Of a DNA stretch of 64,000 bases, positions 34,739-41,507 are shown piece by piece. Origin of the DNA: Mucilaginibacter flavidus (GTDB lineage Bacteria > Bacteroidota > Bacteroidia > Sphingobacteriales > Sphingobacteriaceae); the NCBI RefSeq assembly GCF_024055575.1, contig NZ_JAMXOE010000014.1, positions 103,107-167,106 on the forward strand, written 5' to 3'. How positions within the stretch are numbered: position 1 is the first letter of the stretch; each line of letters opens with the position of its first letter. Below the pieces are notes generated by a model that saw only the letters and a list, made by a program, of their open reading frames with translations, was not told the origin of the DNA and made no database searches. The translations under genes and the position numbers were made by a program.

Positions 34739-35710
34739 TTGAAAGAACAGAAAAGGATAATACTGGTTGCGTTGATAGTGGGTGTAGTCCTGATGCTGGC
34801 AAAATTCGGGGCATATTTTTTAACTGCGTCAACCTTTGTACTTACTGATGCTACCGAAAGCATAGTAAACGTGCTGGCCAGTTCCTTTGCGTTTTTTAGT
34901 ATTTACCTGGCAGCACAGCCACGCGACGAAAACCACCCTTACGGTCATGGTAAAGTAGAGTATTTCTCTGTTTTTATCGAAGGCTCGCTGATTGCCATTG
35001 CGGCCATTATCATCATTGTTAAAGCTGTTTATGGTATATTTTACCCCAATGCTATACACGATCTTATAACCGGCGCCATCATTATCGGAATAACCGGCGT
35101 GGTTAACGGCGGACTTGGCTATTTTATGATTAATAAAGGCAAGTCGCTCCATTCAATAACTATCGAAGCGGACGGCAGGCACCTTATGGCCGATATGGTT
35201 ACCAGCGTTGGGCTGGTAGTTGGTTTACTGCTTATTCATTTTACAAAAATATTGTGGCTCGATAGTGGCTTGTCTATCTTAGTGGCAATCTACATTTTGT
35301 ATAGCGGTTACCGCTTGGTACGCCGTTCGGTTTCAGGCCTGATGGATGAAGCCGATTTTGGGGTGGTAAATGAAATTGTATCGGTACTTAATGAAAAACG
35401 CCGCGACGAATGGATTGATATCCACAATTTTCGCGCGCAAAAATATGGTCACGAGCTGCATATCGATTGCCATTTAACGCTGCCTAATTATTTTGATTTA
35501 AATAGGGTGCACGCAGAAGTTAAGTTGGTTGACGAGCTAATAAATAATGAAGTTACCAAAACGGAACTTTTTATCCATGCCGATCCCTGTTTGCCGGAAT
35601 GCTGTCACTACTGCAGCATGCCGAATTGTCCCATACGCAGCGAAGCAAAAAACGAAGATATTATTTGGACGATGGATAAAATTATCCGCAACAAAAAACA
35701 CTTTGAATAA
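34739..35710 (+). CDS. Cation diffusion facilitator family metal transporter
   Basis: A 323-residue inner membrane protein that exports divalent cations such as zinc, iron or manganese. Six helices are expected (about 10-215); the helix-2 metal site is DATESIVNV with an Asp-x2-Glu pattern, and helix 5 has HLMADMVTS (His-x3-Asp). The cytoplasmic part (about 220-300) ends in an unusual cysteine-rich tail with about seven residues of spacing (PCLPECCHYCSMPNC) before a charged end. The TTG at 34739 is favoured since an earlier TTG lies in the -7 box. The next gene overlaps by one base. Confidence 0.85.
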   Translation: MKEQKRIILVALIVGVVLMLAKFGAYFLTASTFVLTDATESIVNVLASSFAFFSIYLAAQPRDENHPYGHGKVEYFSVFIEGSLIAIAAIIIIVKAVYGIFYPNAIHDLITGAIIIGITGVVNGGLGYFMINKGKSLHSITIEADGRHLMADMVTSVGLVVGLLLIHFTKILWLDSGLSILVAIYILYSGYRLVRRSVSGLMDEADFGVVNEIVSVLNEKRRDEWIDIHNFRAQKYGHELHIDCHLTLPNYFDLNRVHAEVKLVDELINNEVTKTELFIHADPCLPECCHYCSMPNCPIRSEAKNEDIIWTMDKIIRNKKHFE

Positions 35711-36150
35711 TGTATCCATTTAACGTACGTGTTTACGGAATTTTAATTAACGACGCAGGCCAGGTGCTGATAAGTGATGAGCAGGAATACGGCATGCGCT
35801 TCACCAAATTCCCTGGCGGAGGGTTGGAGCCGGGTGAGGGTTTGATAGATGGCCTTAAGCGCGAGTTTGTTGAAGAATGCAACTTGAATGTGGAAGTGCT
35901 AAGCCATTTTTATACTACTGATTTTTATGTGAAATCGGCGTTTAATAATTCACAGGTTATCAGTATTTATTACCTTGTTAAAAACATCGACCCGATAAAC
36001 CTTAATATTAAAACCGTTGTGTTTGATTTTGATAGCGAGGGCGACACGCTGCAGGCTTTCCGCTGGGTAAACCTCAGCGACATGCACCTCGAAGATTTTA
36101 TCTTTCCTACAGATAAGCGCGTTGCCGAACTTTTAATTGAAACCATATGA
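35710..36150 (+). CDS. NUDIX hydrolase
   Basis: A 146-residue NUDIX-fold enzyme with the box GGGLEPGEGLIDGLKREFVEE (about 37-57), matching GX5EX7REUXEE, so a Mg-dependent pyrophosphohydrolase. The ATG shares one base with the stop of the CDF gene, and the end overlaps bioA by four bases (ATGA), so all three and the next gene form one operon. The substrate is not evident; house-cleaning of a nucleotide or cofactor is plausible. Confidence 0.9.
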   Translation: MYPFNVRVYGILINDAGQVLISDEQEYGMRFTKFPGGGLEPGEGLIDGLKREFVEECNLNVEVLSHFYTTDFYVKSAFNNSQVISIYYLVKNIDPINLNIKTVVFDFDSEGDTLQAFRWVNLSDMHLEDFIFPTDKRVAELLIETI

Positions 36151-37412
36151 GCCTTGTTGAACGCGATTTAAAGGTAATTTGGCACCCATATACCCAAATG
36201 CAAACTGCTCAGGCGCCGGTGCCAATTGTGCGCGGTGAGGGTGCTTGCCTGTTTGACGAAAGCGGAAAAAAATATATCGATGCGGTTTCATCATGGTGGG
36301 TAAATATACACGGGCATGCACATCCTTACATTGCCCAAAAAGTTGCCGAGCAGTTGCAAAAGTTGGAACACGTAATATTCGCCGGTTTCACGCACGAAGG
36401 TGCGGTGGAACTGGCCGAAAGGTTATTAAAGCTGTTACCCGGCAATCAACAAAAAGTATTTTATTCGGATAATGGCTCAACCGCCAACGAAGTGGCCATA
36501 AAAATGTGCCTGCAATACTGGCACAACAGTGGCGAGGCCCGTACAAAAATACTGGCCTTTAAAAATGCCTATCACGGCGATACTTTCGGGGCCATGGCTG
36601 TAAGTGGTCGCAGTGCCTTTACTGCTGCGTTTGATTCTCTCTTATTTGAGGTTGAGTTTATTGATTTGCCAACAGAAGAAAATATACAAAGTCTTAAATC
36701 TCAAATCTCAAGTCTCAAATCTGAATTAGCCTGCTTTATATTCGAACCTTTGGTGCAGGGAGCCGGTGGGATGATAATGTACGAAGCAAAATACCTTAAT
36801 GAGCTGATGAAACATTGCCGAGAGGAGAATGTCCTGATGATCGACGATGAGGTGTTTACAGGGTTTGGCCGCACCGGGAAGAATTTTGCCTGTGATCATT
36901 TAACAGAGCAACCCGATATCATGTGTTTTTCCAAGGGGCTTACCGGTGGTACCATGGCACTGGGTGTAACTACCTGCAGCACGCAGATTTACGATGCGTT
37001 TTTATCTGACGACCGCCTGAAAACGCTTTTTCACGGGCATTCGTTCACCGCTAACCCGGTAGCCTGCGCAGCGGCGCTGGCCAGCATGGATTTGTTTATC
37101 GAACCATCAACCCGTCAAAATATTGAAAGGATCGAGCAGATGCACACCTTATTCCTGCAAAAAATAAAGAATCACTCTAAAATAAAAACTGTACGCCAAA
37201 CAGGTACCATACTTGCAATGGAATGGGAAACGGGTAACGACACTTCTTATTTCAGTTCGCTGCGCGATACTTTGTACAATTATTTTTTAAGGGCCGGCAT
37301 CATATTGCGGCCGCTTGGTAACATTGTTTACATTTTACCCCCGTATTGCATTACCAATGATGAACTGGCCTATATTTACAGCCATGTTGAGCGTGCGCTC
37401 GATGAGATATAA
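36147..37412 (+). CDS. bioA: Adenosylmethionine-8-amino-7-oxononanoate aminotransferase
   Basis: A 421-residue PLP enzyme making 7,8-diaminopelargonate in biotin synthesis with S-adenosylmethionine as amino donor. BioA-specific landmarks: IWHPYTQMQT (11-20), DAVSSWWVNIHGHAHP (45-60), SDNGSTANEVAIKM, AYHGDTFGAMAVSGRS, EPLVQGAGGM, IDDEVFTGFGRTG and PLP Lys263 in CFSKGLTGG. Residues about 180-193 (SLKSQISSLKSE) are encoded by a short-unit AAATCTC/AAGTCTC repeat of the type otherwise seen between genes; it lies in a surface linker before the EPLVQG strand. It overlaps the NUDIX gene and is followed after two bases by the ferritin-like gene. No other bio genes are here. Confidence 0.95.
   Translation: MSLVERDLKVIWHPYTQMQTAQAPVPIVRGEGACLFDESGKKYIDAVSSWWVNIHGHAHPYIAQKVAEQLQKLEHVIFAGFTHEGAVELAERLLKLLPGNQQKVFYSDNGSTANEVAIKMCLQYWHNSGEARTKILAFKNAYHGDTFGAMAVSGRSAFTAAFDSLLFEVEFIDLPTEENIQSLKSQISSLKSELACFIFEPLVQGAGGMIMYEAKYLNELMKHCREENVLMIDDEVFTGFGRTGKNFACDHLTEQPDIMCFSKGLTGGTMALGVTTCSTQIYDAFLSDDRLKTLFHGHSFTANPVACAAALASMDLFIEPSTRQNIERIEQMHTLFLQKIKNHSKIKTVRQTGTILAMEWETGNDTSYFSSLRDTLYNYFLRAGIILRPLGNIVYILPPYCITNDELAYIYSHVERALDEI
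36689..36724 (+). repeat. Short-unit repeat inside bioA
   Basis: AAGTCTTAAATCTCAAATCT and the following AAGTCTCAAATCTGAAT form a 7-base-unit tandem, in frame, encoding SLKSQISSLKS. The same units form intergenic repeats at 12892-12962 and 34288-34325. Confidence 0.6.
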
Positions 37413-37414
37413 CT

Positions 37415-38029
37415 ATGGAACTAAACACACTGCTGCCATCAATAATTGCTGATAACGCCTTGCATGCCAAATGGTTGAACACACTATCGTTAATGGAAAA
37501 TACCGGGGCGCGTAAAATATCAGCCAGCGAGGACCCGCTAACGGTTACCTACATTATACTAAAACACGCTGCCGAAGAACACCGCCATGCATTCTATCTA
37601 AAAAAACAAATAGAAAAAACCGGCCCGGCTGCTTGTGCTACCTATGCTCCTGAATTTTTATTGGCGCCGGGATACAGCAAATACTATTTAAACCAGTTGG
37701 ATATACAGGTTAGCAGGTACTTAAAACAGGCCTTAAAACTATCAGGTAAGGATTTACGCTTTGCGGCTTACCTGCTGGTTACTTATGCCATTGAGGTACG
37801 TGCCGATGAACTTTATCCGGTGTATCAGCAGGCACTTGACGATGCAGGCAGCAAGGTCAATGTCAAATCAATAATACTGGAAGAAGAAGGGCACCTGGAA
37901 GAGATGATCAGCCAGTTGAAGCAATTTTCGCCGCAATGGGAGCAGCATGCGCAAATAGCAGTTGATTATGAAACCCGGTTATTTAACGATTGGGTGAATG
38001 CACTGGCGGGCGAAATGATACCTGCCTAA
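37415..38029 (+). CDS. Ferritin-like (four-helix, di-iron type) protein of unknown function
   Basis: A 204-residue soluble, all-helical protein. Candidate iron ligands fall in a ferritin-like order: Glu28 (LMENTGARK), Glu55-x2-His58 (AAEEHRHAF), Glu127 (AIEVRADELYP) and Glu157-x2-His160 (LEEEGHLEEM). I do not recognise a named family. The ATG is two bases after the bioA stop, so it is cotranslated with bioA. Such di-iron proteins can be oxidases, oxygenases or metal stores; a role in making or modifying a biotin precursor is a guess from position only. The downstream hairpin ends the operon. Confidence 0.75.
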   Translation: MELNTLLPSIIADNALHAKWLNTLSLMENTGARKISASEDPLTVTYIILKHAAEEHRHAFYLKKQIEKTGPAACATYAPEFLLAPGYSKYYLNQLDIQVSRYLKQALKLSGKDLRFAAYLLVTYAIEVRADELYPVYQQALDDAGSKVNVKSIILEEEGHLEEMISQLKQFSPQWEQHAQIAVDYETRLFNDWVNALAGEMIPA

Positions 38030-38044
38030 AAAGTTATCAACTAC

Positions 38045-38084
38045 AAAAAAAGCCATCCACATTAGCTGCGGATGGCTTTTTTGT
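38045..38084. terminator. Bidirectional terminator
   Basis: AAAAAAAGCCATCC (38045-38058) pairs with GGATGGCTTTTTT (38070-38082), with an 11-base loop and T or A runs on both sides. It sits between convergent genes. Confidence 0.88.
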
Positions 38085-38101
38085 GAGAGAAATATTGTTA
38101 A

Positions 38102-38737
38102 TTATCTGCCGCCGCCAAGATCGCTCATACCAACTTTTTCAAAGTCTTTGGCAATTGCATAAGTGCCGGCAGGTGCTTTCGCATCCGATACGCTTGATAT
38201 GGTAATTGGCTGCTCCTGGCCCTGCTGAAAGGCAGTAAACTGAACAGGGAAGCCACCTATTTTAGTATAGTAAAACGGTACGGCGGTTTCGGGAACGGTA
38301 ATGTCGTTAGTGATCCATACATCGTATGTTTTACCGCTTTTAGCGTCTTTGGCAACTACTTTTTTACAGTTAAAACCCGATATCTGCTTGGTTTCAGTTC
38401 CGGGTGTAAATGTAAAAGTTGGCAATTGCGACATTCCTTCCTCAAGTTCAGCCGGGGTAGCAATGCCGGCTTTTTTCATGTTTGCAACAGGTACGTCCAG
38501 AACAACCGCCAGGTAATCGTGCTTGGCAGTGGTTAATATCTTGACATTAGCGGGCCCTAATGTTATCAATATTGCTGTCGAATCTGCAGTGAAATATTGT
38601 TTAACATCGGCCTGCTGACCGCGCATTTCGGTAGTGTAAGCCACCATACCCGATGTGTAATTTTTTTGCGCGCTGGCGCTCAATGTGGTTGCTGCAAGTG
38701 CTACGCCCAGGGCAACGTTAAAAAATTTAATATTCAT
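38102..38737 (-). CDS. Exported DUF4412-like protein
   Basis: A 211-residue exported protein with signal peptide MNIKFFNVALGVALAATTLSASAQ. The remainder is beta-rich and follows the pattern of DUF4412/GLPGLI-type periplasmic proteins: GMVAYTTEMRGQQADVKQYF, then TKQISGFNCKKVVAKDAKSGKTYDVWITNDI, and a C-terminal FPVQFTAFQQGQEQPITISSVS. The function of these families is unknown; they resemble lipid or protein carriers. Its upstream region is short and AT-rich. Confidence 0.72.
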   Translation of the reverse strand: MNIKFFNVALGVALAATTLSASAQKNYTSGMVAYTTEMRGQQADVKQYFTADSTAILITLGPANVKILTTAKHDYLAVVLDVPVANMKKAGIATPAELEEGMSQLPTFTFTPGTETKQISGFNCKKVVAKDAKSGKTYDVWITNDITVPETAVPFYYTKIGGFPVQFTAFQQGQEQPITISSVSDAKAPAGTYAIAKDFEKVGMSDLGGGR

Positions 38738-38813
38738 GTTTTTTAGGGTTGTTTTTAATACAATTTAGCGTATTGTTAACTTAAATGCAAATTTTGTTTT
38801 ATTGTTTATTGCG

Positions 38814-40913
38814 TTAGTTAGATACCGTGATCAGCGAAATGTTACGTTTCAGAACCTTAAATTTTATATTATTATTTATGGCTTCGCCCTTTAACTTGTC
38901 GATATAAGCATCGCTGTTGCTGCCATCCATTACAAGTAAGCGGTAAGCGAAGTTACTGTTTATTGCTTCAAGTTGGGTGTGCGGGTTGCCGGTAATATAA
39001 ATATAATCGGCGCTTAACTTTTGGGAAAGCTCGTTATCAATGACCTGGCTGTTTAGAAGCAAAACCCTTTTATTAAAAAATTGCACCAGGCCGCCTTGTT
39101 TAGCCATCCATGGTATATTAATGTTTTTATTTAGCGGCAGTAATCGTATGTTACTTATCCTGCAGCTGTCCAAATAAGGCTGCACCGAATAACGGTAGGT
39201 TTTGGAGGTGTCTTTTAAATCGGTAAGTACAACGGTGGCGCTGCCGTTTTTAAATACTATTGCTTTGTGTTTATTGAGAGTTAGCCAGGCTATATTGTTG
39301 CTACGCCACGCATTGATTTTTTCGATGCACATACTTACGGAAAATATTAAAACGCATGTCAACGCAAGTTTAATCAGCCATTTCTTTTTATCATACAGAA
39401 AATAAAAAAGGCTGATAATAATAACGTAAAGCAGCAGGTATTCGGCAGTGGTGAGCCATATTTTTGAAATGGAGGCATAGGGCAGGTGTTCAATCCAGGT
39501 TAAAAACCTGTTCATTGCCAATATAGAATTTTCGAGCACCCAGGCTAACCCATTGGACACAAATGGTATTTGCGGTAACAGCAGGAGGAAAATACCGGAG
39601 TACATGATTATCTCTGTAGGGATAACGATAAACAAATTGCTGATTAAAAAATAAACCGGGAACTGGTGAAAGTAAAATGCGCTTAACGGAAAGGTAATGA
39701 CCTGTGCAGCGATAGACACCGAGCTGGCCGACCATAATTTATCGGCCCATTTGTTTTTAAATTTGTGCCACTTATACACAATTGGCTGCAACACAATTAG
39801 CCCGAATACTGCGAGGTAAGATAGTTGAAAACCCACATCCACAATATAAAGCGGGTTATAAAACAGCAACCCCATAGCCGATGCCGCCATTATATTCAGT
39901 AAATTGATGTAGCGGCTGTAAGTTTTGCCAATTACCACCACGCTGATCATCACTGCGGCCCTGCAAACAGCCGGCGAGAACCCGGTGAGCATAGCGTAAT
40001 ACCAAATAAACGTTATAATTATGAGCGCCTTTAGCAGTTTACCATATTTAAACCGGTTTAAAAAGCCAAGGGCAAACGTTAATAATATGTAAACCACCGC
40101 CACATGCGCCCCCGAAACAGACAGCACGTGTATAGTCCCGGTTTTTGAATAAGCCTGTAAAACATCATCGCTTAAATCGGCTTTGTAACCTAAAATTAGT
40201 GTAGATGCTACGGCAATTGCGCTGGTGTCGTGCATGCTGCGTTTTAGTTTCTCAACCAGCACCCGCCTTTTGTGCAGCGAATAGCTGATCAATTCATTGC
40301 CCTTACCTTTTGCAAGCACGCTGTATTGTTTAGCGAATAAAAACTGCTGATAATAAATGTTCTGGTTGGCCAGGTATTGCTTATAGTTAAATTCAGCAGG
40401 GTTGAAGGGTGGGTTTACCGGGCTGTATTTTGCAGGAATGAGCAGTTCATCGCCATAGGCAAGATCGGGTGCAATGTCTTTAAGGGTGATGAGCAATGTT
40501 CCGGTTGCCGCAGTATGTTTGTCGTTATTTACAGTTTGCTCCACGGTAACCGTAAACCTGAGCCAGCCGTTTTTAAAAACGGGTTCGCTGTTAATTTTTA
40601 CAACCAGGTATTGGGCTTGCACTTTTGAAAAGTGCTTTTGGTTGTTAAGCTCGTTATTATTTATAACGCTGATGTAGCCGGATAAAAGCAGGATGATAGC
40701 TAGCAAAAAGCCGCCGATCCAACGGTTTTTATAAACTGATAGTTGGGTATAGGTGAAATTTAGGGCGATGAAAATCAGGCTAATAACAACACCCAGTACA
40801 AGCAGTGAGTTAATATATTGAGGCGATGGAAAATTGATAGCCAAACCAATACCCAATACAAATGGAAATAACAGGATAAGGAAAGGGATTTCGCCTTTGT
40901 GGTTGGCTATCAT
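38814..40913 (-). CDS. ComEC/Rec2-family competence protein
   Basis: A 699-residue inner membrane protein forming the DNA uptake channel. N-terminal DUF4131 region with membrane segments and an OB-like stretch (about 1-200), then the Competence domain (about 215-520) with VLSVSGAHVAVVYI, GFSPAVCRAAVMI and VDVGFQLSYLAVFGLI. The last 170 residues correspond to the usual metallo-beta-lactamase position but have DYIYITGNPH in place of a zinc-binding HxHxDH motif, so the nuclease part appears catalytically dead. The length is normal for Bacteroidota ComEC. Confidence 0.9.
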   Translation of the reverse strand: MIANHKGEIPFLILLFPFVLGIGLAINFPSPQYINSLLVLGVVISLIFIALNFTYTQLSVYKNRWIGGFLLAIILLLSGYISVINNNELNNQKHFSKVQAQYLVVKINSEPVFKNGWLRFTVTVEQTVNNDKHTAATGTLLITLKDIAPDLAYGDELLIPAKYSPVNPPFNPAEFNYKQYLANQNIYYQQFLFAKQYSVLAKGKGNELISYSLHKRRVLVEKLKRSMHDTSAIAVASTLILGYKADLSDDVLQAYSKTGTIHVLSVSGAHVAVVYILLTFALGFLNRFKYGKLLKALIIITFIWYYAMLTGFSPAVCRAAVMISVVVIGKTYSRYINLLNIMAASAMGLLFYNPLYIVDVGFQLSYLAVFGLIVLQPIVYKWHKFKNKWADKLWSASSVSIAAQVITFPLSAFYFHQFPVYFLISNLFIVIPTEIIMYSGIFLLLLPQIPFVSNGLAWVLENSILAMNRFLTWIEHLPYASISKIWLTTAEYLLLYVIIISLFYFLYDKKKWLIKLALTCVLIFSVSMCIEKINAWRSNNIAWLTLNKHKAIVFKNGSATVVLTDLKDTSKTYRYSVQPYLDSCRISNIRLLPLNKNINIPWMAKQGGLVQFFNKRVLLLNSQVIDNELSQKLSADYIYITGNPHTQLEAINSNFAYRLLVMDGSNSDAYIDKLKGEAINNNIKFKVLKRNISLITVSN

Positions 40914-40917
40914 ATAG

Positions 40918-41000
40918 CCACTAATTTCACGAATTTATTCGAATTAAGAAAACACTAATTTTTACGAATTAAATCGAATTGCACGAATTGGAATTCGTGA
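40918..41000. repeat. CGAATT-type short repeats
   Basis: ACGAATTTATTCGAATTA, TTTTACGAATTAAATCGAATT and TGCACGAATTGGAATTCGTG repeat a CGAATT core, partly palindromic, between the ComEC and MerR genes. Similar sequence surrounds the serA terminator. Confidence 0.5.
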
Positions 41001-41006
41001 AAATAT

Positions 41007-41342
41007 TTATAACTGATCCCGCACCTCAATCAAAAACTTTTTAAGATTTTCGAGCGAACTGATTACGCGGTGGCTGTCTTTGGAATCAGCCATGTTGTTT
41101 TTTAAGTATTCTTTTGCACCTGTTAGCGTGTAGCCTTTATCTCGTATCAGGTGGAAGATAATTTTAAGGTTTTCTATGTCCTCAGGGGTAAAATAACGGT
41201 TGCCTTTTTTGTTCTTTTTAGGCTGCAAAATGTCGAATTCCTTCTCGTAAAATCTTATCAACGATTGGTTTACATCGAATAAAATAGCCACTTCACCCAT
41301 GGTGTAGTACATCTTGCTGATTTCCCGTTCTTTATATGGCAT
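41007..41342 (-). CDS. MerR-family transcriptional regulator
   Basis: A 111-residue regulator consisting of the MerR winged helix (MYYTMGEVAILFDVNQSLIRFYEKEFDILQPKKNKKGNRYFTPEDIENL) and a short helical tail (RDKGYTLTGAKEYLKNN, then a dimerisation helix). The ATG at 41340-41342 is preferred since a -7 box sits directly before it; an upstream ATG would add 28 non-homologous residues. There is no effector domain, as in other small Bacteroidota MerR proteins. It is divergent from alaS, so it may control that promoter or its own. Confidence 0.85.
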   Translation of the reverse strand: MPYKEREISKMYYTMGEVAILFDVNQSLIRFYEKEFDILQPKKNKKGNRYFTPEDIENLKIIFHLIRDKGYTLTGAKEYLKNNMADSKDSHRVISSLENLKKFLIEVRDQL

Positions 41343-41345
41343 ATG

Positions 41346-41353
41346 CAAATGTA
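41346..41353 (-). promoter_or_regulatory. -7 box of the merR-type gene
   Basis: The minus strand reads TACATTTG, a full -7 match, ending three bases before the chosen ATG. This implies leaderless transcription and rules out the longer start. Confidence 0.5.
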
Positions 41354-41495
41354 ATTGTTTAATTGGAATATCGGAATAGGGTAATAAAATTAACAGATAC
41401 TTAAGGTTGTTTATATAAACGGCCAATCGGATCCGTTAAAATCAGGAAATCTTTAAATCCTTTAATCATGGTTCAGACAATTTCGGACTAATACT

Positions 41496-41503
41496 TACCT
41501 TTG
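41496..41503 (+). promoter_or_regulatory. -7 box of alaS
   Basis: TACCTTTG matches the Bacteroidota -7 box and ends four bases before the alaS ATG at 41508, so the transcript should begin at or next to the start codon. Confidence 0.55.
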
Positions 41504-41507
41504 CGTC

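Noticed and set aside
34467..34832. 121-residue minus-strand open frame
   Set aside because: It runs through the palindromic repeats and into the CDF transporter on the opposite strand, has no start signal and no protein-like composition.
33060..37412. Biotin operon
   Set aside because: Only bioA is present; bioB, bioD and bioF are not in the window, and the 401-residue alpha-oxoamine synthase at 24643-25848 is in a sphingolipid context rather than being bioF.
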